This document shows positions 34,161-42,073 of a DNA stretch of 56,408 nt, one piece after another. Position numbers and translations under genes: made by a program. Under the pieces are notes generated by a model. That model did no database searches and was not told the DNA's origin. It saw only the letters and a program-made list of their open reading frames with translations. Source of the DNA: Oscillospiraceae bacterium (GTDB taxonomy: Bacteria > Bacillota > Clostridia > Oscillospirales > Oscillospiraceae); assembly GCA_017397835.1 (NCBI GenBank), contig JAFQHV010000021.1, positions 1 through 56,408 of the forward strand, written 5' to 3'. Within the stretch, counting starts at the first letter, position 1, and each line of letters opens with the position of its first letter.

Positions 34161-35561
34161 ATGGTTTTTTCCACCCCAATATTTATGTTCTACTTCCTGG
34201 TGTTCACCATGGGTGTCTACTTTGTGGTGCCCCGGAAGTTCCGCAACCTTGTCCTGCTGGTTTCCTCCCTGTTCTTCTACTACTGGGGGGAGCGGGATTA
34301 CGTTATCATCATGTTCCTCTCCACCGTCATTGACTACACCCACGGCATGATGGTGGAAAAGTGCAAGGGGAAAGGCAATCTTACCGGAGCCAAATGGGCG
34401 GTGGGCAGCTCCATTTTCTTCAACCTTGCCCTGCTGGTGTTCTTTAAGTACTGGGACTTTTTGGCCGGCTCCCTGCAGGCCGTCGGCATCCCCGCTCCCG
34501 TGCTGGGCATCCACCTGCCCATCGGTATCTCGTTCTATACCTTCCAAACCATGAGCTACACGGTGGACGTCTACCGGGGCGACACCCGAGCCCAGCGCTC
34601 CATCCTCAACTTCGGCACCTTCGTCACCCTGTTCCCCCAGCTCATCGCCGGTCCTATCATTAAATATAAGGATCTGGGCGATCAGATCGACCAGCGCACC
34701 ACCTCGGTGGATAAATTTGCCGCCGGTGTGCAGATCTTTATGGTGGGCCTTGGCAAAAAGCTGCTGCTGGCCAACAACGTGGGTATGCTGTGGGACGCCT
34801 ACAAGGCCATGGCGCCCGGTGAGTTGACCGTGGCCGGCGCGTGGCTGGGCATCATCGCGTTTTCTCTGCAGCTGTACTTCGACTTCTCCGGCTACTCCGA
34901 CATGGCCACCGGCCTTGGCCGTATGTTCGGCTTCGACTTTCTGGCCAACTTCAACTATCCCTACATTTCCAAAAGCATCACGGAATTTTGGCGCCGCTGG
35001 CACATCTCTTTGGGTACCTGGTTCCGGGAGTACCTGTATATCCCTCTGGGTGGCAACCGCTGCTCCAAACCCCGCTGGATCTTCAACCTGCTGGTGGTGT
35101 GGGCGGCCACGGGCATCTGGCACGGCGCCAGTTGGAACTACCTGATTTGGGGCCTTTATTTCTTCGTGCTGCTGGTGCTGGAAAAGTTCCTGCTGGCCAA
35201 ATGGCTGAACAAGGCTCCGGCCGCGGTGAGTCATGTGTACACTCTGTTTTTGGTGCTGGTCAGCTGGGCCATCTTCGCTTTGGAGGATTTCGGTCACCTG
35301 AGCGCCTATCTGCGGGTCATGTTCGGCTTCGGCGGTGTGCCGGTATTCAACAGCACCTTTGGCTACTATCTGGTCAGCTACCTGCCCATTCTGACCGTGG
35401 CCGCCGTATCCGCCACCCCCGCGGGCAAGCTGGTTTACCACAAGCTGTCCCCCCTGTGGCAAAAGGCGGTGTGCCTCGTGCTGGTGGTCGCGGGTCTGAC
35501 CGTCTGTACCGCCTACCTGGTGGCGGGCACCTACAATCCCTTCCTCTATTTCCGTTTCTAA
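34161..35561 (+). CDS. MBOAT-family membrane-bound O-acyltransferase (AlgI/DltB-like)
   Basis: A 466-residue polytopic membrane protein that would move acyl groups (often acetyl) across the membrane onto an extracellular polymer. Starts MVFSTPIFMFYFLVF as AlgI-type enzymes do; carries FYTFQTMSYTVDVYRG, LFPQLIAGPI, DFSGYSDMATGLGRMFGF, FWRRWHISLGTWFREYLYIP and the catalytic His321 in GIWHGASWNYLIWG. Full length. RBS GTGAGGA. Followed after 12 bases by the DHHW gene, the usual partner. The acylated substrate is unknown; peptidoglycan or a surface polysaccharide are candidates. Confidence 0.93.
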   Translation: MVFSTPIFMFYFLVFTMGVYFVVPRKFRNLVLLVSSLFFYYWGERDYVIIMFLSTVIDYTHGMMVEKCKGKGNLTGAKWAVGSSIFFNLALLVFFKYWDFLAGSLQAVGIPAPVLGIHLPIGISFYTFQTMSYTVDVYRGDTRAQRSILNFGTFVTLFPQLIAGPIIKYKDLGDQIDQRTTSVDKFAAGVQIFMVGLGKKLLLANNVGMLWDAYKAMAPGELTVAGAWLGIIAFSLQLYFDFSGYSDMATGLGRMFGFDFLANFNYPYISKSITEFWRRWHISLGTWFREYLYIPLGGNRCSKPRWIFNLLVVWAATGIWHGASWNYLIWGLYFFVLLVLEKFLLAKWLNKAPAAVSHVYTLFLVLVSWAIFALEDFGHLSAYLRVMFGFGGVPVFNSTFGYYLVSYLPILTVAAVSATPAGKLVYHKLSPLWQKAVCLVLVVAGLTVCTAYLVAGTYNPFLYFRF

Positions 35562-35573
35562 GGGGGTGTGTGC

Positions 35574-36692
35574 ATGAACAAGTGTTTTAATCGAATCCTT
35601 ACCGCCGTGTTCTGCCTGTTTATCGGCGGTATGTTCCTGGTCAGCACCATCCTGCCCGACAGGGATTTCTCCCCGCTGGAAAACCGCTATCTGCAGGCTC
35701 TGCCCGAGTTTTCTTTCTCCGCCATGCACCGCGGCGACTTCATCGAAAAGATGGAGGATTACACCGCCGACCACATCGTGGGCCGGGACTTTTGGGTGGC
35801 GCTGAATACGTGGTGCGAGCGGCTCAGCGGCAAAAAGGAGAATAACGGTGTCTACTTTACGGGCGGCACCCTCATCAGCCGCGTGGACACCCCCTCGGCG
35901 GAGCTGATGGAGAAAAACAGCGGCTTTGTCAACACGCTGGTGGGCAACGTGGACGTCCCCGTCTATTTCGGTCTGATCCCCTCCGCCGCCGGCATTTGGG
36001 CCGACCGACTGCCCGCCGGGGCCCCCACCGCCGACGAGAAGGCCGTCATTGAGCATATGTACGCAGGCTCCGATGCCCTGACCGTGGACCTGTGGCCCGT
36101 GCTGCAGGCCCACGCCGACGAGGCGCTCTACTACCGCACCGACCACCATTGGACCAGTTTGGGCGCCTATTACGGCTACGTGGCGTTGATGGAGGCCATG
36201 GGCATGGAGCCGGTGTCCCTTGCCGATTATGAGAAAACCGTGGTGTCCGAGGAGTTTTACGGCACCTCCTTCTCTACCTCCGGCGTGCGCTGGCTGAGCG
36301 CCGACACCATCGAGACCTATATTTCCGACGACGGTGTCACCGTCACCGCCTATCCCGACGGCAAGCCGGTGGAGGGCAGCCTGTACGTGGACAGCTTTTT
36401 GGCGGAAAAGGACAAGTACTCGTTCTTCCTGGGCGGCAATAAGCCCCTGTGCGTCATCGAGACCGAACATACCGACGCCCCCAAGGTGCTGGTCATCCGG
36501 GACTCCTACGCCGACAGCCTTGCCCCCTTCCTGACCGAGAGCTTTTCTGAGGTCCATCTGTTCGACCTGCGCTACAACTTCACCAGTGTGAAGGACTATG
36601 TGGAGCAGAACGATATTGACCGGGTGGTGGTGCTGTACAGCATCGACAACTTCTTCGACACCGGCAGCAACCTGTTCCTGCTGGGTCGGTAA
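35574..36692 (+). CDS. DHHW-family protein, AlgX/AlgJ/DltD-like partner of the MBOAT enzyme
   Basis: A 372-residue exported protein with an N-terminal membrane anchor (about 5-25). After ENRYLQALPEFS comes a domain with the eponymous Asp190-His191-His192-Trp193 (YYRTDHHWTSLGAYYGY), and later a Ser-containing VLVIRDSYADSLAPFL, the SGNH-hydrolase-like Ser motif. This Asp-His plus Ser set matches acyl-transfer partners of MBOAT proteins, which pass acetyl to the polymer outside. Start 35574 has AGGGGGTG upstream. Ends at a perfect palindromic terminator. Confidence 0.88.
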   Translation: MNKCFNRILTAVFCLFIGGMFLVSTILPDRDFSPLENRYLQALPEFSFSAMHRGDFIEKMEDYTADHIVGRDFWVALNTWCERLSGKKENNGVYFTGGTLISRVDTPSAELMEKNSGFVNTLVGNVDVPVYFGLIPSAAGIWADRLPAGAPTADEKAVIEHMYAGSDALTVDLWPVLQAHADEALYYRTDHHWTSLGAYYGYVALMEAMGMEPVSLADYEKTVVSEEFYGTSFSTSGVRWLSADTIETYISDDGVTVTAYPDGKPVEGSLYVDSFLAEKDKYSFFLGGNKPLCVIETEHTDAPKVLVIRDSYADSLAPFLTESFSEVHLFDLRYNFTSVKDYVEQNDIDRVVVLYSIDNFFDTGSNLFLLGR

Positions 36693-36700
36693 GACAAGAA

Positions 36701-36734
36701 AAAGCCGCCCGCTGCATATGCAGCGGGCGGCTTT
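36701..36734. terminator. Bidirectional terminator, perfect 34-base palindrome
   Basis: Arms 36701-36717 / 36718-36734 are fully complementary, with A- and T-runs at the ends. Between convergent genes. Confidence 0.88.
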
Positions 36735-36756
36735 AGATCTTTTTCTACGAGCTAAT

Positions 36757-37329
36757 TCAATTATAATCACTGTAAACGACAGTTCTAAGCGTATCTACGT
36801 CCTTTATCATATATTTCGTCATGAAATAAAAGGATGTGATGGACTCTTCGGCTCCGATAGTAATATCATCTTTGATTTTACCATCTTCAGTATTAAAGAA
36901 CATCACAGGCAGAGACTCTCGGCTTTCTTTGTTGACTGCAAACACGCAAGAGTAAGCCGAATCCCCGCCTTCATCCATATAATCAATATCTTCCGTCAAT
37001 GTAACACACAACAAATCTTCCTGTTTTTCGTCAAATGGGTACTCTGCAACAATTTCATCAAACCAGGGTATACTCTCGTTGAGAGTCCAATCTTCATCCC
37101 ATAAGCGCTCCATTTCGCCGGGCGCAACATACACAAAAGAGTCTTTTGCGAGAAGTGAAACGATTGCCGAAAAGTTCTTGCCCTTAAACTCCTCATATAC
37201 AGATCCCAAGGTGTAATACTGTTCAAAACAGGTTGTTCGTACAATTTGTTCCGGATCATACGACTCTCCGCACGAACCCAAAGCAACCAAACCGCACAAC
37301 AAAAGTAAAGCGACAACTGTTTTCCGCAT
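36757..37329 (-). CDS. AT-rich lipoprotein, function unknown
   Basis: A 190-residue secreted lipoprotein not recognised. Signal MRKTVVALLLLCGLVALGSC with lipobox LGSC (Cys20). The body is acidic and aromatic (CFEQYYTLGSVYEEFKG, WDEDWTLNESIPWFDE, MTKYMIKDVDTLRTVVY), without known motifs. It is AT-richer than the conserved genes around it. It lies 34 bases downstream of the zinc-ribbon membrane protein on the same strand and is probably cotranscribed from the promoter at 37741-37769. Confidence 0.7.
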   Translation of the reverse strand: MRKTVVALLLLCGLVALGSCGESYDPEQIVRTTCFEQYYTLGSVYEEFKGKNFSAIVSLLAKDSFVYVAPGEMERLWDEDWTLNESIPWFDEIVAEYPFDEKQEDLLCVTLTEDIDYMDEGGDSAYSCVFAVNKESRESLPVMFFNTEDGKIKDDITIGAEESITSFYFMTKYMIKDVDTLRTVVYSDYN

Positions 37330-37363
37330 TGTAAAACCGACTTCCTTTCTTTGAGCGTAACCG

Positions 37364-37696
37364 TTAATAAAGACCGGTCATCATTGCTGCACCGATGATA
37401 GAGGAAAAAATCGCACACACTTCACCAACGATGCTCAAGATAAGGCCTGTCATCTTTTCGGTAGTCTTGTATTCCTTTATGCCCACGACGATACCAATGA
37501 TTGACACAATATGACCAACGAGAGCAAACAACCACGCAAATACGATGCCGACAATTCCGAGAATCATCGCAGCTTTTGGTTTTTGGGTTGCCGGCGCAAA
37601 CTGGGGGTTCTTATTCTCCACTACACTACACCCGCAACCAACGCAGATGACGGATTCGTCCATGAGCTCTTTCCCGCATTTCGTACAATACTTCAT
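37364..37696 (-). CDS. Zinc-ribbon membrane protein (DUF4190-like)
   Basis: A 110-residue protein. N-terminal zinc ribbon MKYCTKCGKELMDESVICVGCG with two CxxC pairs (residues 4/7 and 19/22), a short linker (NPQFAPATQKPK) and two hydrophobic segments (about 45-72 and 82-106), with the small-residue pattern ILGIVGIVFAWLF and IVSIIGIVVGIKEYK typical of DUF4190. Start 37696 has GAGAGG 8 bases upstream. Under a promoter carrying the twin dyads shared with the divergent XRE gene. Function unknown. Confidence 0.78.
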   Translation of the reverse strand: MKYCTKCGKELMDESVICVGCGCSVVENKNPQFAPATQKPKAAMILGIVGIVFAWLFALVGHIVSIIGIVVGIKEYKTTEKMTGLILSIVGEVCAIFSSIIGAAMMTGLY

Positions 37697-37740
37697 ATTC
37701 ATTACCTCTCTATAACTCAGATTTGGGAACATCCTTCTAC

Positions 37741-37792
37741 ATATTATGACAATTCGTCATATCTGTCAAGACAAAATATGACACAATGTCAT
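37741..37792. promoter_or_regulatory. Divergent control region with two ATGAC-N5-GTCAT dyads
   Basis: Dyad 1: 37746-37760. Dyad 2: 37778-37792. Their centres are 32 bp apart, about three helical turns. Dyad 1 lies within the spacer of a good minus-strand promoter, TTGACA (37769-37764) - 17 - TAATAT (37746-37741), for the zinc-ribbon gene. Dyad 2 is just upstream of the XRE start. Autoregulated repression by that XRE protein is the simple reading. Confidence 0.72.
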
Positions 37793-37803
37793 TGGGTGAT
37801 GGT

Positions 37804-38016
37804 ATGAAAAGCAGATTGAGAGAATTGCGTAAAAGTAAAGGATATACGCAAGTAGCACTACAAATGCATACCGGCATCGAACAAGCGCTCCTCTCAAAAT
37901 TCGAAACCGGCGAGCGAACCCCACCTACGGAGACCCTGCTCCTGTTAGCCGATTTCTACGGAGTGAGCATTGACTATATTCTTTGCAGAACGGACAAGCC
38001 CGAACTGAACAAATAA
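37804..38016 (+). CDS. XRE-family helix-turn-helix regulator
   Basis: A 70-residue HTH_3 protein: MKSRLRELRKSKGYTQVALQ, helix 3 in QALLSKFETGERTPP, then TETLLLLADFYGVSIDYIL as in the C-terminal part of CI-like domains. Start 37804 has GGGTGATGG upstream. Divergent from the zinc-ribbon gene; the gap has two identical dyads that fit a dimeric XRE repressor. The stop overlaps a terminator. Confidence 0.88.
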   Translation: MKSRLRELRKSKGYTQVALQMHTGIEQALLSKFETGERTPPTETLLLLADFYGVSIDYILCRTDKPELNK

Positions 38017-38047
38017 ACCGCACTGTCGAAATTCGACAGTGCGGTTT
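38015..38047. terminator. Bidirectional terminator
   Basis: A 16-bp perfect stem (38015-38030 / 38032-38047) with A3/T4 flanks between the convergent XRE and permease genes. Confidence 0.85.
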
Positions 38048-38059
38048 TACTTTTCCAAC

Positions 38060-39409
38060 TTAGATGAAAATCCCCCACACAAAGCTCAGCACCAGGGACA
38101 CGACCACCGGGATGATGCAGGAGGTGACGCACACGTCCCAGTAAGATTCCTTGTGCGTGCAATGGGACACCGCCAGCAGGGTCAGCACCGCGCCGTTGTG
38201 GGGCAGGGTGTCCAGACCGCCGGAGGCCAGCGATGCGATGCGGTGCAGATACTCGGGACTCATACCGAGGGTCGCGGCCTTGGCCAAAAAGTCGCCGCCC
38301 AGCGCCTCCAGCGCGATGGTCAGGCCGCCGGTGGCCGAGCCGGTGGCACCGGCCAGCACGTTGACGGCCACCGCCTCGGAGAACAGAATGGAGCCGGGCA
38401 TATTCAGCATGGCACCCTTCAGCAGAGCGAAGCCGGGCACCACCTTGACCACGGAGCCGAAGCCCACGGCGCAGGCGGTGTTCATAATGGCGGTGACGGA
38501 GCCGGCGGCCCCCTCGTTGATGGCACCGGCCAGCTTTTTGAACTGATAGGCATTCATCAGGTAAACCACCACGATACCCGCCAGCAGGGCGACCACGATG
38601 GCCTGATCGGAGGTCAGTTCGGCAAGCCCCGCGTTTTTCAGAATGCCGGGCACCACGTTCAGAGTCAGCACCACCACCACGAGGGGCAGCAGGCCGCTGA
38701 GCCAGTGCCAGCCCGGGTGGGCGGACTGGTCATACTCGGCGTGCTTATGGTTGGGGTCGGCCGCGAAGTGCAGACCCTTTTTTCGGGCGCTGCGGATGCG
38801 GCGGTCCAAATAGATATAGCCGGGCACGCCGATGAGCACCGCGGCGATCAGGCCCATCAGGGGTGCGGCGGCAGCGTCGGTGCCGTAGAAGTTGGTGGGG
38901 ATCAGGTTCTGCACCTGGGGCGAGCCGGGCAGCGCGGTCATGGTAATGCCAAACGCGCCGAAGGCGATGGCACCGGGCAGCAGGGTGCGGGGAATGTCCG
39001 CCTCCCGGTAGATGGCGTAGCCCATGGGGTAGACCACAAACACCACCACGAACAAGGACACGCCGCCGTAGGTCATCAGCAGGCAGGGAAGCACCACCGC
39101 CAGCAGGGCAAAGCGGGAGCCGATCAGTTGGACCAGCTTGTTGGCCAGCGCCTGTGCCGCGCCGGTGATGTCCATGATCTTGCCGAACACCGCGCCGAGG
39201 AAGAACATGGGCAGATAGGTCTTGACAAATCCGGCCACACCGGCCATGTAGTCGCCCAGATAGGTGTTCAGCAGATTCAGTCCGCCCAGCACCGCCACCA
39301 CGATGGCGCACACGGGGGCGACCCAAATGATGGAGTGGCCCTTAAAGGCCAGCCAAATCAAAAGGATCAGACCCAATGCAATACCGAGCAGGGAAATAAT
39401 ATCAGACAT
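38060..39409 (-). CDS. GntP-family permease (gluconate/organic-acid:H+ symporter-like)
   Basis: A 449-residue polytopic membrane protein with about 12 hydrophobic segments. Family marks: IWLAFKGHSIIWVAPVCA near the start, FFLGAVFGKIMDITGAAQALA, AFGAFGITMTALPGSPQVQN, and the C-terminal LASGGLDTLPHNGAVLTLLA. GntP members carry gluconate, D-serine, citrate-like or hydroxy acids; the ligand cannot be told here. Start 39409 has AGGAGGAG upstream. Divergent from a LysR regulator whose site overlaps the shared gap, so the LysR protein likely controls it. Confidence 0.88.
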   Translation of the reverse strand: MSDIISLLGIALGLILLIWLAFKGHSIIWVAPVCAIVVAVLGGLNLLNTYLGDYMAGVAGFVKTYLPMFFLGAVFGKIMDITGAAQALANKLVQLIGSRFALLAVVLPCLLMTYGGVSLFVVVFVVYPMGYAIYREADIPRTLLPGAIAFGAFGITMTALPGSPQVQNLIPTNFYGTDAAAAPLMGLIAAVLIGVPGYIYLDRRIRSARKKGLHFAADPNHKHAEYDQSAHPGWHWLSGLLPLVVVVLTLNVVPGILKNAGLAELTSDQAIVVALLAGIVVVYLMNAYQFKKLAGAINEGAAGSVTAIMNTACAVGFGSVVKVVPGFALLKGAMLNMPGSILFSEAVAVNVLAGATGSATGGLTIALEALGGDFLAKAATLGMSPEYLHRIASLASGGLDTLPHNGAVLTLLAVSHCTHKESYWDVCVTSCIIPVVVSLVLSFVWGIFI

Positions 39410-39473
39410 TTGCGCTCCTCCTGTCATATTTTGGTGCTTTCATTGTACGCAGGAGGGGGAATGAACACAAATT

Positions 39474-39510
39474 CATAAATCGTTGCTTATTTATGCTTTT
39501 ATGTTATAAT
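39474..39510. promoter_or_regulatory. LysR-type dyad and promoter in the divergent gap
   Basis: CATAAAT (39474-39480), 8 bases, ATTTATG (39489-39495) forms a 7-bp dyad like LysR recognition sites. Overlapping it is TTGCTT (39483-39488) - 16 - TATAAT (39505-39510), a promoter for the LysR gene, which fits autoregulation. Confidence 0.6.
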
Positions 39511-39528
39511 AAAGAACGAGGTGATCCT

Positions 39529-40419
39529 ATGGATATCCAGCACATCCGATATTTTTTGGAAGTTGCCAAATGCCAAAGCTTTTCCGGCGCCGCCCGTCAG
39601 CTGTACGTGACCCAGCCCATCCTGACCCGGTGCGTCAAGAATCTGGAAAAAGAGCTGGGGGTGCAGCTGATCGACCGAAGCACCCGCCGCTTTGCCCTGA
39701 CGGAAGCCGGACGGCAGCTGGTCAGCAGTGGGGAGGCGCTGCTGCGGCAGCACGGCGACATCTATCGGCAGATGGAGGATATGGCCGACGGGCAAAAAGG
39801 GGAGATCCGCATCTCCGGCCCGGGCGTGCTGCTGGATATGTATTTCCCGCAGCTGATGGCGCAATACCGGCGGGAACACCCCGGCATCCGCATCACCATC
39901 CGGGAGAGCGGCACCCGCACCGTGGTGCGGGAGGTGCTGGACGGCACGGCGGATCTGGGCCTTGTTATGCTGCCCCTTGCACGGGAAGACCAGCTGGAGG
40001 TCATCCCCATGGTACGGGATGAGATCCACGTGCTGATGCACCGGGACCATCCCCTTGCCGGGGAGAAGCAGCTGCACATCAGCCAACTCAAGGGGCTGGA
40101 CATCATCACCTATAATGACAGCACCACCCTGTACCACGCCTTTGAAGCCATGTGCGCCGACCACGGATTTGCGCCCACCATTGCGTATCAGAGCATGATG
40201 CCGCGGTTTATTCTGGACACGCTGTCCTGGGGCGACTGCGTGGGCGTGCTGCCGGCGCCCATGCTGCAGCTGTTCCCCCGACCGGAGCTGGTCAGTGTGC
40301 CTTTGCATCCCCATTTCCCGTGGCAAATCGCCGTCATCAAGCAAAAAGACCGCTATGTGTCCCGGGCGGCGGAGAGTTTTCTGCGCTTTACCGAAGACTT
40401 TTTTACGGAACGGGAATGA
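39529..40419 (+). CDS. LysR-family transcriptional regulator
   Basis: A 296-residue regulator. N-terminal winged helix (about 1-60: IRYFLEVAKCQSFSGAARQL, VTQPILTRCVKNLEKELGV, FALTEAGRQLV) and a C-terminal periplasmic-binding-like effector domain (about 90-290: GEIRISGPGVLLDMYFPQL, DLGLVMLPLA). Start 39529 has GAGGTG upstream. Divergent from the GntP-family permease, its probable target. The effector is unknown but would be the permease's substrate or a derivative. Confidence 0.9.
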   Translation: MDIQHIRYFLEVAKCQSFSGAARQLYVTQPILTRCVKNLEKELGVQLIDRSTRRFALTEAGRQLVSSGEALLRQHGDIYRQMEDMADGQKGEIRISGPGVLLDMYFPQLMAQYRREHPGIRITIRESGTRTVVREVLDGTADLGLVMLPLAREDQLEVIPMVRDEIHVLMHRDHPLAGEKQLHISQLKGLDIITYNDSTTLYHAFEAMCADHGFAPTIAYQSMMPRFILDTLSWGDCVGVLPAPMLQLFPRPELVSVPLHPHFPWQIAVIKQKDRYVSRAAESFLRFTEDFFTERE

Positions 40420-40424
40420 GAGCA

Positions 40425-40460
40425 GCAAAAAACCGCTCATTGCTTTCACAATGAGCGGTT
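40425..40460 (-). terminator. Terminator of tRNA-Val (minus strand)
   Basis: A 12-bp stem (40460-40449 / 40442-40431) followed on the minus strand by T6. It abuts the tRNA CCA end and may also end the LysR message, though there the T-run is short. Confidence 0.82.
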
Positions 40461-40536
40461 TGGTGGACGATACAGGACTTGAACCTGTGACCTCCCGCAC
40501 GTCAAGCGGATGCTCTACCAGCTGAGCTAATCGTCC
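40461..40536 (-). tRNA. tRNA-Val (GAC anticodon)
   Basis: On the minus strand: acceptor GGACGAT / ATCGTCC, D-arm GCTCAGCTGGTAGAGC, anticodon stem CCGC / GCGG with loop TTGACGT (GAC), T-loop GTTCAAGTC and encoded CCA. Confidence 0.94.
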
Positions 40537-40547
40537 GAACAGCGATT

Positions 40548-40576
40548 ATTATAGCGGGACAGGCCCTGATTGTCAA
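40548..40576 (-). promoter_or_regulatory. Promoter of tRNA-Val
   Basis: On the minus strand a consensus TTGACA (40576-40571), 17-base spacer, TATAAT (40553-40548). Confidence 0.9.
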
Positions 40577-40693
40577 CCCCTTTTTTACGCTTAGAAAAAG
40601 TTTTTTCCCGAAACGCCTTTTTCCACTATCATTTTGAGCAAATTTACACTATAATATGTGTGAAAACAATTCTACCAAGGAGGTTTTGTCATA

Positions 40694-42022
40694 ATGATCC
40701 AACTCGATTGTTCCAAACTCAACGGCTTTGTGACCGAGGACTACCTGTCCGCCCGAAAGGATGCGTTGACAAGGGCCCACACCATGCTGGACGAGAGCAA
40801 CGGCCCCGGCGGCGACTTCACCGGCTGGGTCAAGCTGCCCGCCAACTACGATAAAGAAGAGTTCGCCCGCATCAAGGCCGCTGCCGACAAAATCCGCAGC
40901 GACTCTCAGGTGCTGGTAGTGGTGGGCATCGGCGGCTCCTATCTGGGCGCCCGGGCCGTCATCGAGCTGCTGCGCTCCCAGAACTACAACCTCAAGCGCA
41001 AGGATACCCCCGACGTCTACTTCGCCGGCAACGGACTGTCCACCGACGCCATGCTGGAGACCATCGCCCTCATCGGCGACCGGGATTTCTCCGTCAACGT
41101 CATCTCCAAGTCCGGCACCACCACCGAGCCCGCCGTGGCCTTCCGCATCTTCAAGGGCCTGCTGGAGGCCAAGTACGGCAAGGAGGCTGCCGCCGGCCGC
41201 ATCTACGCCACCACCGATAAGGCCCGCGGCGCCCTGAAGGGTCTGGCCGACAAGGAAGGCTATCAGACCTTCGTGGTGCCCGACAACATCGGCGGCCGTT
41301 ACTCCGTGCTGACCGCCGTGGGTCTGCTGCCCATCGCCGTGGCCGGCATCGACATTGACGAGCTGATGGCCGGTGCGGCGCAGGCTATGAGCGAGTTGTC
41401 TGTCCGCGGCCTTGACAACCCCGCCTGGCAGTATGCCGCCGCCCGCCACGCCCTGTATGAGGGCGGCAAGCGCATCGAAATTTTGGCCTGCTATGAGCCG
41501 TGCTTCCGGTTCTTTGGCGAGTGGTTCAAGCAGCTCTACGGCGAGAGCGAGGGCAAGGACGGCAAGGGTCTGTTCCCCGCCAGTGTGGAATTTACCGCCG
41601 ACCTGCACTCCATGGGCCAGTATATTCAGGACGGCCATCGCAACCTGTTTGAAACTGTGGTTCGTTTCGAGAACCCCCATGGCAAGCTCCTGATCCCCAC
41701 TGATCCGGACAACGTGGATGGGTTGAACTTCTTGGCTGGCAAGAGCTTGGCCTTTGTGGCCGAGCAGGCCATGCGCGGCACCATTTTGGCCCACGTGGAT
41801 GGCGGCGTGCCCAACATCCTGCTAAGCCTGCCTGAAATTAACGAAAAGAGCGTGGGTTGGCTGATTTACTTCTTCGAGCTGGTGTGTGGCCTTTCCGGCT
41901 ACCTGCTGGAGGTCAACCCCTTCGACCAGCCCGGCGTGGAGGACTACAAAAAGAATATGTTCGCCCTGCTGGGTAAACCCGGCTACGAGGAGCGCAAGGC
42001 CCAACTGGAGGCCCGACTCTAA
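40694..42022 (+). CDS. pgi: Glucose-6-phosphate isomerase
   Basis: Interconverts glucose 6-phosphate and fructose 6-phosphate. The 442-residue product is the short bacterial form. Two SIS domains: [19 protein letters not shown] (about 76-94), [18 protein letters not shown] (phosphate loop, about 136-153), [20 protein letters not shown] (about 193-212) and the later signature [17 protein letters not shown] with base-catalyst neighbours. AAGGAGGT lies upstream. A TATAAT box is at 40650-40655 without a clear -35. Monocistronic; strong codon bias. Confidence 0.96.
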   Translation: MIQLDCSKLNGFVTEDYLSARKDALTRAHTMLDESNGPGGDFTGWVKLPANYDKEEFARIKAAADKIRSDSQVLVVVGIGGSYLGARAVIELLRSQNYNLKRKDTPDVYFAGNGLSTDAMLETIALIGDRDFSVNVISKSGTTTEPAVAFRIFKGLLEAKYGKEAAAGRIYATTDKARGALKGLADKEGYQTFVVPDNIGGRYSVLTAVGLLPIAVAGIDIDELMAGAAQAMSELSVRGLDNPAWQYAAARHALYEGGKRIEILACYEPCFRFFGEWFKQLYGESEGKDGKGLFPASVEFTADLHSMGQYIQDGHRNLFETVVRFENPHGKLLIPTDPDNVDGLNFLAGKSLAFVAEQAMRGTILAHVDGGVPNILLSLPEINEKSVGWLIYFFELVCGLSGYLLEVNPFDQPGVEDYKKNMFALLGKPGYEERKAQLEARL

Positions 42023-42036
42023 TCGGTCGAAACACA

Positions 42037-42065
42037 ATGCCCCGTCTGCGATGCAGACGGGGCAT
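42037..42065. terminator. Terminator between pgi and the creatininase-family gene
   Basis: A 13-bp perfect stem (42037-42049 / 42053-42065) with a 3-base loop. Confidence 0.82.
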
Positions 42066-42073
42066 GTTTGCGC

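Noticed and set aside
34125-36770. An 881-codon open frame on the minus strand across the MBOAT and DHHW genes
   Set aside because: Its product is low-complexity, rich in His/Gly/Val/Gln, without any family motif; it is the antisense shadow of C-ending codon bias, and the plus-strand proteins are recognisable.
38039-39478. A 479-codon plus-strand frame opposite the GntP-family permease
   Set aside because: Gln/His/Gly-rich shadow; the opposite strand encodes a clear membrane transporter.
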